Of a stretch of 64,000 bases of DNA, positions 35,721-43,521 are shown one piece after another; the first letter of the stretch is position 1; every line of letters begins with the position of its first letter. Source of the DNA: Actinomycetes bacterium. GTDB taxonomy: Bacteria > Actinomycetota > Thermoleophilia > RBG-16-64-13. A program made the translations under genes and the position numbers. The stretch covers positions 79,613-143,612 of the forward strand of contig JAGXFW010000022.1 in the NCBI GenBank assembly GCA_024637035.1. The letters are read 5' to 3'. The notes below the pieces were generated by a model. It was not told where the DNA came from. It saw only the letters and a list, made by a program, of their open reading frames with translations, and ran no database searches.

Positions 35721-36137
35721 CTACAGCCACACCACGTCGATCTCGTGGGCCAGGACACGGAACTCGGGGTCGCCCGTGACGGCAGGCAGGCCTGTGAGTT
35801 TAGAGAGGGCGGCGCAGAAGGCATCGGCGTAGGAGATGGGGTACCGGTTCTTGAGGCGTGCCGCCACAAGAGTGAGGGCGCGCCCGGCGTCGACTGTGTC
35901 GAGGGGTAGTTGGTCGAGTGCGGCAAGCACCAGATCGGCGCTGTCGGCGCCCCGGCGGCGGCGCACGACGTAGAGCACCTCACCTAGGTTCACCCAGCTG
36001 ATTAGCACGGGCCGCGTCGCGGTGCTCTTCTCCAGCATAGTTTCCACGGCCGGAGCCCCAGGCCCGTCCTCCAGATACTCGAGGACGGCATAGCTGTCGA
36101 GGATGGCGCCCTGCCACGTGTCGTCCGTCGTGGTCAC
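35721..36137 (-). CDS. vapC: PIN-domain toxin (VapC type)
   Basis: 138 residues from GTG 36137, overlapping the antitoxin stop (GTGA). The four acidic PIN residues are visible: D14 (ILDSYAVLEYL), E53 (NLGEVLYVV), D in SYADAFCAAL and D in TGDPEF. It is expected to be a Mg-dependent RNase neutralised by the upstream antitoxin. Confidence 0.92.
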   Translation of the reverse strand: MTTTDDTWQGAILDSYAVLEYLEDGPGAPAVETMLEKSTATRPVLISWVNLGEVLYVVRRRRGADSADLVLAALDQLPLDTVDAGRALTLVAARLKNRYPISYADAFCAALSKLTGLPAVTGDPEFRVLAHEIDVVWL

Positions 36138-36367
36138 TCGCGCCTGCGCTCCGCCTTCCGTTCCCGAAGGAGCTCCTCAGTGAGGGAATCATCGCGCTTC
36201 AGCAATCCCCGGAAGTGTGAGATCGGTCGTTCCGCAGCCGGTACGATCACGATGTGGTCATCGGCATCGATCACCTGCACGGTCATCCCAGGGAGGATCC
36301 CGTGGCGGCGTCGGATCTCAGCGGGGAGTACCACCTGACCCTTCACAGACACCTTCGCGGCGGGCAT
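36134..36367 (-). CDS. vapB: AbrB/SpoVT-type antitoxin (VapB)
   Basis: 77 residues from ATG 36367: MPAAKVSVKGQVVLPAEIRRRHG, the swapped-hairpin AbrB DNA-binding fold, followed by a hydrophilic tail (LKRDDSLTEELLRERKAERR) that should wrap the toxin. An alternative start at 36409 would add 14 residues and lacks a ribosome site. A 10-bp palindrome lies 60 bp upstream and may be the autoregulatory operator. Confidence 0.92.
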   Translation of the reverse strand: MPAAKVSVKGQVVLPAEIRRRHGILPGMTVQVIDADDHIVIVPAAERPISHFRGLLKRDDSLTEELLRERKAERRRE

Positions 36368-36425
36368 GGCGTCACCCCTGTCTTGTAGTACGAATCGACA
36401 TAGCAGCATAACACCGTACCCATTT

Positions 36426-36435
36426 CGTATATACG
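36426..36435. promoter_or_regulatory. Palindrome upstream of vapBC
   Basis: CGTATATACG, an exact 10-bp palindrome about 60 bp upstream of vapB, in an unusually A+T-rich stretch. It is a candidate VapBC operator. Confidence 0.35.
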
Positions 36436-36622
36436 TTCACCCCTTGGCGTCCGCCACCCCCCCGCCGTTCCCCAGCTCTTGGCGGCCCTGCGCACGTAGC
36501 GGCTCGGCGCGCTGCGGTGGGTTTCGGGCCTTGCGGGCCCGGTGCCTTGCGGACCCCGTGCGTACTCCGGCCTCACCTTGTACTCTTGGGAAGTCCATCG
36601 AGCGTACGACGGGAGGAGTCCC

Positions 36623-36919
36623 ATGTGGGGCGGATGGTGGTCGAGAAGTCGACGGATCTTGGCCCTGGCGGTTGTCGTGGGGGTGACGTGGGTCGTGGCC
36701 GGCTGCGCGAGTCAACCCTCGCCCGAGTCAGGAGGTGCACCCGGCTTCCTGTGGGGACTCGTGCACGGGTTCCTGATCCTCGTAGATTTCATCATCGGGC
36801 TGTTCACGGACGCACGGATCTACGAATACCCGAACTCCGGCGGTTGGTATGACTTCGGGTTCCTCATCGGGGCGAGTATGTTCCTCGCCGGCGGCGGAGC
36901 GGGTTCACGGCGGAGCTGA
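36623..36919 (+). CDS. Small lipoprotein with membrane segments
   Basis: 98 residues from ATG 36623 (GGGAGGAG). The signal peptide ends in VVAGC (lipobox), and the mature part has a hydrophobic segment (GFLWGLVHGFLILVDFIIGLF) and FGFLIGASMFLAGGG. This matches the layout of short uncharacterised membrane lipoproteins. No function is known. Confidence 0.7.
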   Translation: MWGGWWSRSRRILALAVVVGVTWVVAGCASQPSPESGGAPGFLWGLVHGFLILVDFIIGLFTDARIYEYPNSGGWYDFGFLIGASMFLAGGGAGSRRS

Positions 36920-37004
36920 GGCTCGGCCAACACGGTTGAGGCTTCGCGAGCATGGCCGACGGCCCGAGCGTTCGCCGGGTGTCGCACGAAGGAAGGGAGC
37001 GGGA

Positions 37005-37220
37005 TTGAACGCGTCCATAGGCGAGTTCACGGTGCGGAACGCGCGCATCGAGGACGCGGCTTCCGTCGCACGGCACGCCGACAAACCACGGGTGGCTGCC
37101 AACCTGCGAGATGTCATTCCCCATCCGTACGTGTTGGCGGACGCAGAGGGCTTCCTCGGGCGAATGTCTTCAAGAGCGGGCGGGTGTTCGACCAGTTGCT
37201 GTACGCACTCGTTCGAGCCA
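37005..37220 (+). pseudogene. GNAT acetyltransferase with internal deletion
   Basis: A TTG start (37005) with GGAAGGGAG ahead begins a clear RimJ/RimL-type GNAT N-terminus: FTVRNARIEDAASVARHADKP...LRDVIPHPYVLADAEGFL. At about 37160 the reading frame changes, and the family's very C-terminus, NVFKSGRVFDQLLYALVR, is found in another frame. Some 110 residues, including the acetyl-CoA binding site, are missing, so the gene cannot be active. Confidence 0.7.
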
Positions 37221-37422
37221 CTGCGACAGATGCACTGCGCAATCCGCGAGAGAATCGACGGGGCCTCCGCGAGGCTTCAGGAGTAGTGGAGGTCAGCGGC
37301 CATCGGGACGGCGTCGGCGAGGAGTCGGGGTGGAGAGGCCAGAGAGGAATACCAGCGCCAGGTCCGCCGCCGACTGCACGCGCACGGGGTGCTGAGATCG
37401 CTCTGGATCAGACCGGAACGAC

Positions 37423-39072
37423 CTACCTCGCCGCCGAACGCAGCGCCTTCATGGCCTCGATCTGCTCGCCCAGGCGCCGCTCGAAGATCTCATACTTCGG
37501 TCGCGCCGCGATCTCCGCGGAGCCCAAGTCTTCGCCGGTTCCCAGCCGCATCAGCCTCTGGTCCTCCGGAGAGAAGCGCGGCCATTCCGGATGGGGCGCG
37601 AGATTGGGGTCGCCCGCTCGAGCGAAACGAGTCCAGTAGTCACCCATTACTCGAGTGAGTTCGGCATCCGCCGAGGTGGCTTCGAATAGGGGGACGGTTC
37701 GTCCGTGCACGAAAGCCAGCTCCGCGGCGTGGAACGCGCCCGCCGTCTGCCGCGGCGACGGCGGCCTGCGCGTGAACAGGTAGAGGTAGACCGGCTGACC
37801 TACCGCCGCGGCCCGGCTCGCGTAGAAGTGAACGGGCGCGCCGAACAGGCTGTCGCCGAGAAGCGCCGCCTGCGCCGATCCCGATCCTTCGAGCAGGCCC
37901 GGATAGGAGTCGAACAGGGGCGGGGCGTCGGCACCGAACTTCTCGCGGATGAGGTCGGGTATCTGCGAGGGCCGATGGTCCTCGCCGATGCACTCGCGGA
38001 GCGGTGCGCGACACAGGGGATACATCAGCGTGCCCTCGTCCGCGTTGCTTCCCAGGAGTAGAGGCACGCGGGCCTGCCCGCCATCTGCAAAGCTCTCGAA
38101 GGGACTCTTGGGCAAGACGTACCCGTCGATGCACGGGTAGAAGTGACGGAACCTGCGCTCGTGCTGGAGCCGCTCGTAGAGGAGGTCGGGCGGGACCAGG
38201 CGGAGAGCCGTCAGCTGACCCCGGTTCTTGCCGACGCAGTTGTCGGCGAACGCCGCGCCGTTCTCCTCGCCCGCCGGGTTGTTCAGGAACGGCCGGCGCA
38301 GGAAGGTCATCTGGCCCATGTTGGCCGGGCTCTGCATGATCGCCCGGTGGAAGAGTCCGTGCGCCAACGGCGACGTCATCATGTGGGCTACCGATTCTCC
38401 GCCGGCCGATTCTCCGAAGATCGTGACGTTGTCCGGGTCGCCCCCGAAGGCCCTGATGTTGTCTCGCACCCACCTGAGGGCGGCGATCTGGTCGAGGGTG
38501 CCGTAGTTGCCAGAGACGCTTTGCTCGGACTCCCGGCTGAGTTCCGGGTGCATGAAGTACCCCATGAGTCCCAAGCGGTAGTTGATCGACACGACGACCA
38601 CGCCGCGTCGCGCCAGGGCGTCGCTGTCATAGAGGACGTCGCTGCCGCTGCCGTGCCAATGGTCGCCGCCGTGTATCCACACCATCACCGGGAGCGCGGC
38701 ATCGCGGCCGGGGAGTGGCGTGCGCACGTTGAGGTAGAGGCAATCCTCACTCTGCTTGGGGGCGGAGGCAAGCCCCAGGAACAGCTTGACGGCCGCCGTG
38801 CGGGGGGTATTCCATCCCTGCCCGGCCACGAGCGCATCGGTGAAGACAGCGTACTCTTCGTCGTTCTGGATCGCCCGCGGGCCATGTTTGCCCGCCTCGA
38901 AGGTGCCCTGCCAGGAGTACGCGGATTGTGGCGGTCGCCAGCGCAGCGGGCCAAGTGGAGGCTGTGCGTAGGGGATGCCCTTGAACACCGCCACGGTGCC
39001 CTCGCGGTTCCAACGTCCACGCGCCGCGCCGCAGGCGGTCTTCGCCAACGGTGCCGTTCCGTTCCGGGTCAT
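37423..39072 (-). CDS. Type B carboxylesterase
   Basis: 549 residues from ATG 39072 (GGAAAGGGG upstream). The alpha/beta-hydrolase elements of carboxylesterase/para-nitrobenzyl esterase are in order: FKGIPYAQPPLGPLRWRPP, SEDCLYLNVRTP, oxyanion hole WIHGG, nucleophile motif FGESAGG, acid in SNADEGT, and a C-terminal His in AFHAAELAFVHG. No signal peptide is seen, so it is probably cytoplasmic. The natural ester is unknown. Confidence 0.93.
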   Translation of the reverse strand: MTRNGTAPLAKTACGAARGRWNREGTVAVFKGIPYAQPPLGPLRWRPPQSAYSWQGTFEAGKHGPRAIQNDEEYAVFTDALVAGQGWNTPRTAAVKLFLGLASAPKQSEDCLYLNVRTPLPGRDAALPVMVWIHGGDHWHGSGSDVLYDSDALARRGVVVVSINYRLGLMGYFMHPELSRESEQSVSGNYGTLDQIAALRWVRDNIRAFGGDPDNVTIFGESAGGESVAHMMTSPLAHGLFHRAIMQSPANMGQMTFLRRPFLNNPAGEENGAAFADNCVGKNRGQLTALRLVPPDLLYERLQHERRFRHFYPCIDGYVLPKSPFESFADGGQARVPLLLGSNADEGTLMYPLCRAPLRECIGEDHRPSQIPDLIREKFGADAPPLFDSYPGLLEGSGSAQAALLGDSLFGAPVHFYASRAAAVGQPVYLYLFTRRPPSPRQTAGAFHAAELAFVHGRTVPLFEATSADAELTRVMGDYWTRFARAGDPNLAPHPEWPRFSPEDQRLMRLGTGEDLGSAEIAARPKYEIFERRLGEQIEAMKALRSAAR

Positions 39073-39190
39073 GTCCGCTTCCCCTTTCCGCGTTGTCTCG
39101 GGCTCTCCACCGCCCGACTTGGTAGGTCTTCGCGCCCACGACTTCCGGCGCCATCGCCGCGCCCCGTGAGAGACGGCGTTTGAGCTACAC

Positions 39191-39382
39191 CTACATCTCA
39201 ATCACGTGTGCGCAGTGCTCGCCGCCCGACGGCATGGCGGTGGTGATCTCGTGGGTGACGTCAAGACCATAATACTCGGCCGGCCCGCGATTCCAGGCGA
39301 GGTTTCCGGCGAGGCACGTTGCGGTCTCGCGTCCGTGGGACACGAGCCATTCCGCAATCTGCGCGCCCTCCTCCGTGTGGGC
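39191..39382 (-). pseudogene. C-terminal fragment of an unidentified enzyme
   Basis: Minus-strand codons ending at TAG 39193-39191 read as protein-like sequence (IAEWLVSHGRETATCLAGNL, YYGLDVTHEITTAMPSGG, EHCAHVIEM). The frame is closed by a stop at 39385-39383 and has no ATG. The pattern, including the GGEHC end, looks like the C-terminus of a small substrate-binding/hydrolase fold, perhaps the L-2-amino-thiazoline-4-carboxylate hydrolase group, but I am not sure of the family. It lies upstream of the esterase gene. Confidence 0.4.
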
Positions 39383-39427
39383 TCACGCGGGTCGGCACAT
39401 GGCACCGGCCGTAGCGCGCCCGTCCGC

Positions 39428-39456
39428 TTGCGCCGCACACGGTCCTCCTCTACACT
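39428..39456 (+). promoter_or_regulatory. leuA operon promoter
   Basis: TTGCGC (39428-39433), a 17-base spacer and TACACT (39451-39456), an actinobacterial-style -10. The expected transcription start is at about 39462-39464, right at the ATG of the leader peptide. Confidence 0.65.
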
Positions 39457-39463
39457 ACAAGCC

Positions 39464-39556
39464 ATGCGTGCTGTCAAGGACACTAGGCACTCCGTTTCAC
39501 GGCCTCTCACCGGCCGTTCGCTCCTTCTCGCCCTCCTGCTTCTGCTCCCCCGCTAG
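39464..39556 (+). CDS. leuL: Leucine leader peptide for leuA attenuation
   Basis: A 30-residue ORF with a C-terminal run SLLLALLLLLPR: eight of nine consecutive codons after the last Ser are Leu (CTC/CTT/CTG), then Pro-Arg-stop. It begins 7 bp after a promoter -10 and 78 bp before leuA. Ribosome stalling at these codons when leucyl-tRNA is scarce would control an RNA switch ahead of leuA, as in enterobacterial and actinobacterial leu operons. The mRNA is predicted to be leaderless or nearly so. Confidence 0.75.
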   Translation: MRAVKDTRHSVSRPLTGRSLLLALLLLLPR

Positions 39557-39590
39557 GGGGAGAAGCTATGCGAAGCCGGCGCTTTCCGGC
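39545..39590 (+). promoter_or_regulatory. Candidate leuA attenuator hairpins
   Basis: TCCCCC-gcta-GGGGGA spans the leader stop codon (about 39546-39561), and GCCGG (39575-39579) pairs with CCGGC (39586-39590). An earlier GGCC/GGCC hairpin in the leader coding region could compete. No T-run is present, so termination may need Rho, or the effect may be on leuA translation. Confidence 0.4.
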
Positions 39591-39633
39591 ACGTCACCGC
39601 CAGTGAACCCGAGATCACCGTAAGGGGAGACCC

Positions 39634-41325
39634 ATGTCCATATCCGAATCGAACACCTCCGCCGACACAGCTGCAGCCGCCGCCGACACCTCCGCAGCCG
39701 CCGCCGACCAGGCCGCCCCGGGAGCCGCCGCCGGCATTCCGGCAGCGGGAACTGCCTCCGTGGGACCGCCGCGGCGCAACGCCGGCGTCCCCGTCGTCTT
39801 CTTCGATACCACTCTGCGCGACGGCGAACAGTCTCCCGGCATCAGCCTCAACATGAGCGAGAAGCTCGAGATCGCGCATCAACTGGTGCGCCTTGGCGTC
39901 GACGTGATCGAAGCGGGTTTTCCCGCCACCAGCCCGGGTGATTTCGAAGCGGTGCAGGCAATCGCGCGCGAGGTCAAGGGCGCCGTGGTCTGCGGCCTGG
40001 CCCGCTGCGTGGAGAGCGACATCCGCACCTGCTGGGATGCGATCAAAGACGCCGAACGACCTCGCATCCACACCTTCGTCTCGACCTCCGACATCCACCT
40101 CGAGCACCAGATCAGGATGACCCGTCCCCAGGTGCTCGAACTCACGCGTGAGATGGTGACGTTGGCGGCGTCCCTCTGCCCGGCCGACGTGGAGTTCTCG
40201 GCGATGGACGCCACCCGCTCCGACGTCGACTATCTCGCGGAGGTGCTACAGGCGGCCATCGAGTGCGGCGCCACCACCATCAACGTGCCCGACACGGTGG
40301 GCTACACGCTCCCGAGCGAGTTCGCCGACCTTATCGACACCCTGTATGAGAAAGCTCCCGGTCTGGCGGATGTGATCGTCTCCGTGCACTGTCACAACGA
40401 CCTGGGCTTGGCCGTAGCCAACTCGCTGGCCGCGGTCGAACGAGGCGCGACCCAGGTGGAGGTGGCCGTGAACGGCTTGGGCGAGCGTGCCGGGAACGCC
40501 GCCATCGAGGAGGTCGCCATGGCCCTGGTCACCCGCCTTGATCAGCTCGACCGCCCAGTGAACATCGTCACCACCGAGATCGCCCGCACGAGCCGCATGG
40601 TCTCGAACCTCACCGGCTACCAGGTCCAACCCAACAAGGCCATCGTCGGGAAGAACGCCTTCGCTCACGAGTCGGGCATCCACCAAGATGGCGTTCTCAA
40701 GGAGCGCACCACCTTCGAGATCATGCACGCGAAAGACATCGGCCTTGGGGACTCCGACATCGTCCTCGGCAAGCACTCGGGCCGACACGCCCTGAAGTCG
40801 CGCCTGGCGGAACTCGGTATCCACCTCACGGGCGAGGAGCTCGACGAGGCCTTCCGTCGCTTCAAGGTCGTCGCCGACAAGAAGAAGCAGGTGACTGCTC
40901 TCGACCTCGAGGCACTGGCGACTGAGGAGATCCGCGAGCGGCAGGACGAGTACAGCCTGACCCGCTTCTATGTCTCAGCGGGCTCCGAGATCATCCCCAC
41001 GAGTCAGGTGCAGGTTGCGCACGAGGGCAGCCAGCGCGAAGGGAAGGCGTTCTCCGGCGGATCTGTAGAGTCGGTGTTCCGGGCTATCGACGACGCCGTG
41101 GGCATCACCGGGAAGCTCCTCGACTACCGGGTGCGCTCGATCTCCTCGGGTAAGGACTCGCTTGCTGAGGTGCGGGTGGTCGTCGAGGTGGAGGCGAAGA
41201 CGTACGCGGGTCAGGCCGTGTCCATCGACGTGCTAGAAGCCTCCGCGAAGGCGTACATGCGGGCCCTGAACAACGTGGCGCAGCGGCGCGAGGCGAGCGG
41301 GGCGAATCCGGAGCGGGTGTTCTAG
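39634..41325 (+). CDS. leuA: 2-isopropylmalate synthase
   Basis: Condenses acetyl-CoA with 2-ketoisovalerate, committing carbon to leucine. FFDTTLRDGEQSPGISLN starts the TIM-barrel, HCHNDLGLAVANSLA gives the HxH metal site, and NGLGERAGNAAIEEV completes it. The C-terminal LeuA regulatory dimer domain (from about residue 430) should bind leucine. The 563 residues include an unusual Ala-rich N-terminal extension of about 48 residues (for example ADTAAAAADTSAAAAD). AGGGGAG precedes ATG 39634. Control by leader peptide and by leucine feedback is expected. Confidence 0.96.
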   Translation: MSISESNTSADTAAAAADTSAAAADQAAPGAAAGIPAAGTASVGPPRRNAGVPVVFFDTTLRDGEQSPGISLNMSEKLEIAHQLVRLGVDVIEAGFPATSPGDFEAVQAIAREVKGAVVCGLARCVESDIRTCWDAIKDAERPRIHTFVSTSDIHLEHQIRMTRPQVLELTREMVTLAASLCPADVEFSAMDATRSDVDYLAEVLQAAIECGATTINVPDTVGYTLPSEFADLIDTLYEKAPGLADVIVSVHCHNDLGLAVANSLAAVERGATQVEVAVNGLGERAGNAAIEEVAMALVTRLDQLDRPVNIVTTEIARTSRMVSNLTGYQVQPNKAIVGKNAFAHESGIHQDGVLKERTTFEIMHAKDIGLGDSDIVLGKHSGRHALKSRLAELGIHLTGEELDEAFRRFKVVADKKKQVTALDLEALATEEIRERQDEYSLTRFYVSAGSEIIPTSQVQVAHEGSQREGKAFSGGSVESVFRAIDDAVGITGKLLDYRVRSISSGKDSLAEVRVVVEVEAKTYAGQAVSIDVLEASAKAYMRALNNVAQRREASGANPERVF

Positions 41326-41354
41326 CGGTCGAGGCATCGCACGATCCAGAATCC

Positions 41355-41380
41355 GATGGAGTTGGGCTCAGAACTCCATC
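41355..41380 (+). terminator. Hairpin after leuA
   Basis: GATGGAGTT (41355-41363) pairs perfectly with AACTCCATC (41372-41380) around an 8-base loop, 30 bp after the leuA stop. There is no T-run. Confidence 0.5.
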
Positions 41381-41448
41381 GCGGTTCGGCTGCTCCGCAG
41401 GCGGGTCTTGCAGTGTTTCACGGCCGCCTGTCGGTGCTCGTGTCGCTG

Positions 41449-41889
41449 CTACAACGCCCGCGCCGCCTCGATCGCATTGGACGCCATTCTCCGCGTCAGC
41501 TCGAGAGTAGCGCGACGCTCGTCGTCAGTGAGACCGTTCAGCAGGCTTTCCAGTGCTTCGTGAACGATCCCCTCGAGCTCCGGCTTAATGTTCCAGCCCA
41601 GGTCGGTCAGGAAGATGCGGTAGTAGCGCTTGTCGCTGGCGTCGGTTCTTCGGTTGACGTAGCCCATGGCCTCGAGCTTGTTGACGGCTCCCACCGTGGC
41701 CGACTTGTCCACGAGGAGACGATCGCTCAAGCTCTGCTGGGATTGTCCGTCGTCCTCGTAGAGGGCGAGCAAATAGGGGTATTGCCCAGACCCGATGCCG
41801 AGGTATTCGAGTCTACGCGCCGAGTACATGATCAGGTGGCGCCATGCCACCGAGAGGTGCCGAACGATGTTGTCTTCGAGTTCGTTCAT
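41449..41889 (-). CDS. MarR-family regulator
   Basis: 146 residues from ATG 41889. A winged helix-turn-helix core (SQQSLSDRLLVDKSATVGAVNKLEAMGYVNRRTDASDKRYYRIFLT) is flanked by dimerisation helices. Its position at the end of the lyase/aldehyde dehydrogenase operon makes it the likely owner of the GTTGA-N4-TCAAC sites at 47.8-47.9 kb. A hairpin separates it from the aldehyde dehydrogenase gene, so it may have its own promoter. Confidence 0.9.
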   Translation of the reverse strand: MNELEDNIVRHLSVAWRHLIMYSARRLEYLGIGSGQYPYLLALYEDDGQSQQSLSDRLLVDKSATVGAVNKLEAMGYVNRRTDASDKRYYRIFLTDLGWNIKPELEGIVHEALESLLNGLTDDERRATLELTRRMASNAIEAARAL

Positions 41890-41976
41890 CTGTGGATCGA
41901 GCACCTCCGATGGCTGGCTTGACGCCCCAATAATAGAACAACCCGCCGGGGTGCAACCAGCCGGCGCAACGTTGAA

Positions 41977-42019
41977 CTGCCCGCCGGGTACAGCCGACAA
42001 GGCCGAACCCGGCGGGCAG
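41977..42019 (-). terminator. Terminator after the aldehyde dehydrogenase gene
   Basis: CTGCCCGCCGGGT (41977-41989) pairs over 13 bp with 42007-42019, with a 17-base loop, 9 bp beyond the end of the aldehyde dehydrogenase gene. TTCAAC follows on the minus strand, giving only a short T-run. Confidence 0.6.
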
Positions 42020-42027
42020 TCGAGGAT

Positions 42028-43473
42028 CTAGAAGGGGAAGTGTCTCTGCCCCTTCTGGAAGGTCACCCATTTCACCTCGGTGAGCGCGTCCATGGAGGCC
42101 TTGCCGCCTTCTCGTCCGTAGCCGCTGCCTTTGACGCCTCCGAAGGGGGCGTTGCACTCGTCGTGGACGCAGGCGTCGTTGATGTGCACCATGCCGCTCT
42201 CCAGGCGTTCTGCGACGTAGAGCGCGCGCTGCATGTCGTTCGTGATCACCCCGCTTGAGAGACCGTAGACGCTGTCGTTGGCTACCTCCACCGCCTCATG
42301 CACGTCCTTCACGGCGATGATCGGTGCGACGGGCCCGAAGGTCTCTTCCTGGAAGATGCGCATGTCTCGCGTGACTCCGGACAGCACGGTGGCGGGGTAG
42401 TAGGGGTCGTTGCGCTCGCCCCCGCACAGAACCGTGGCCCCTCCGAGGACGGCATCTTTGACCTGTCCGTCGATGAGATCGAGCTGACCCGAGTGGATGA
42501 TAGGGCCGATCACCTCTCCCATCTTGAGGGTGGCGGCTTTTGCAGCCAGCTTCCGGGAGAATTCCTCCGCGATCGGCTCCTCCACGATGATCCGCTCCGC
42601 GGACATGCAGATCTGTCCTTGGTGCATGAAGGCGCCGAAGCACACCGCGTCAACGGCGTAGTCGAGGTCGGCGTCGGCGAGGACGATCACGGGGTCCTTG
42701 CCGCCCAACTCCAAGATGACCCGCTTGAGATTGCGCCCGCACCTTTCTGCGATGTGGCGCCCCACCTCGGTGGAACCCGTGAAGGTCACGAGTTTGATGG
42801 CGGGATGATCGAGCAGAGCCTCACCCGCGACGGAGCCCTTGCCGGGTACCACGTTGAGAACGCCTGCCGGTAGGCCGCTGTCGTGGAATATCTCCGCGAT
42901 CTTGAGGCCCGAGACGGGTGTGTCGCTGGCCGGCTTCAGCACCACGGTATTCCCGGCGATCAGCGCGTGAGCCACCTTCTTGGTCGCGAGAAGCAGCGGG
43001 AAGTTCCACGGTGCGATCGCCGCCACCACACCGAGTGGCTGGCGCAGGGTCATGCTGAGCTTGTCCGGTTCGGAGGAGCCGAAGGTCTCGCCCGTTACCA
43101 GCTTGTAGTCCTCCGCCGCGGAACGCAGAAGGTTGACGGTGAACCCGGTCTCGAACATGGCCTTGCCGAACCAGCCACCGCCCTCTTCCACGAGGACACC
43201 GGCGACCTCTTCCATCCGGGTCTCCAACGTCGCCGCGGCCCGGTAGAGATAGGCGGCGCGGGCGGGCCCGGTAAGTGCGGCCCACTCCGGCTGAGCGGCC
43301 TGGGCAGCTGCCACCGCGGCCGCGACGTCCTCCACACCACCTTCCGCCACCCGAGCGTAGGTGGATCCATCCAGCGGCCGCACGTCTTCGGAGTAGCCCC
43401 CGTTGGCGGCAGGGCTCCATTGTCCGTCAATGTAGAGCTCGTACTGCTTGGCAGTCACGTCAATCGCTTTCAT
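42028..43473 (-). CDS. NAD(P)-dependent aldehyde dehydrogenase
   Basis: 481 residues, a standard ALDH. APWNFPLLLATKKVAHALIAGNTVVLKPAS, GSTEVGRHIAERCGRNLKRVILELGGKDP (catalytic Glu), and GQICMSAERI (catalytic Cys at about 289) are present. The closest look is to benzaldehyde/vanillin/salicylaldehyde-type dehydrogenases. In this operon it would oxidise the aldehyde released by the DHDPS-family lyases, by analogy with NahE/NahF or PhdJ/PhdK pairs; that role is inference. Confidence 0.93.
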   Translation of the reverse strand: MKAIDVTAKQYELYIDGQWSPAANGGYSEDVRPLDGSTYARVAEGGVEDVAAAVAAAQAAQPEWAALTGPARAAYLYRAAATLETRMEEVAGVLVEEGGGWFGKAMFETGFTVNLLRSAAEDYKLVTGETFGSSEPDKLSMTLRQPLGVVAAIAPWNFPLLLATKKVAHALIAGNTVVLKPASDTPVSGLKIAEIFHDSGLPAGVLNVVPGKGSVAGEALLDHPAIKLVTFTGSTEVGRHIAERCGRNLKRVILELGGKDPVIVLADADLDYAVDAVCFGAFMHQGQICMSAERIIVEEPIAEEFSRKLAAKAATLKMGEVIGPIIHSGQLDLIDGQVKDAVLGGATVLCGGERNDPYYPATVLSGVTRDMRIFQEETFGPVAPIIAVKDVHEAVEVANDSVYGLSSGVITNDMQRALYVAERLESGMVHINDACVHDECNAPFGGVKGSGYGREGGKASMDALTEVKWVTFQKGQRHFPF

Positions 43474-43521
43474 GCCCTGTTCTCCTTTCGAGTGGTCGAG
43501 ACAACGGCGCTTGCCGGCGTC

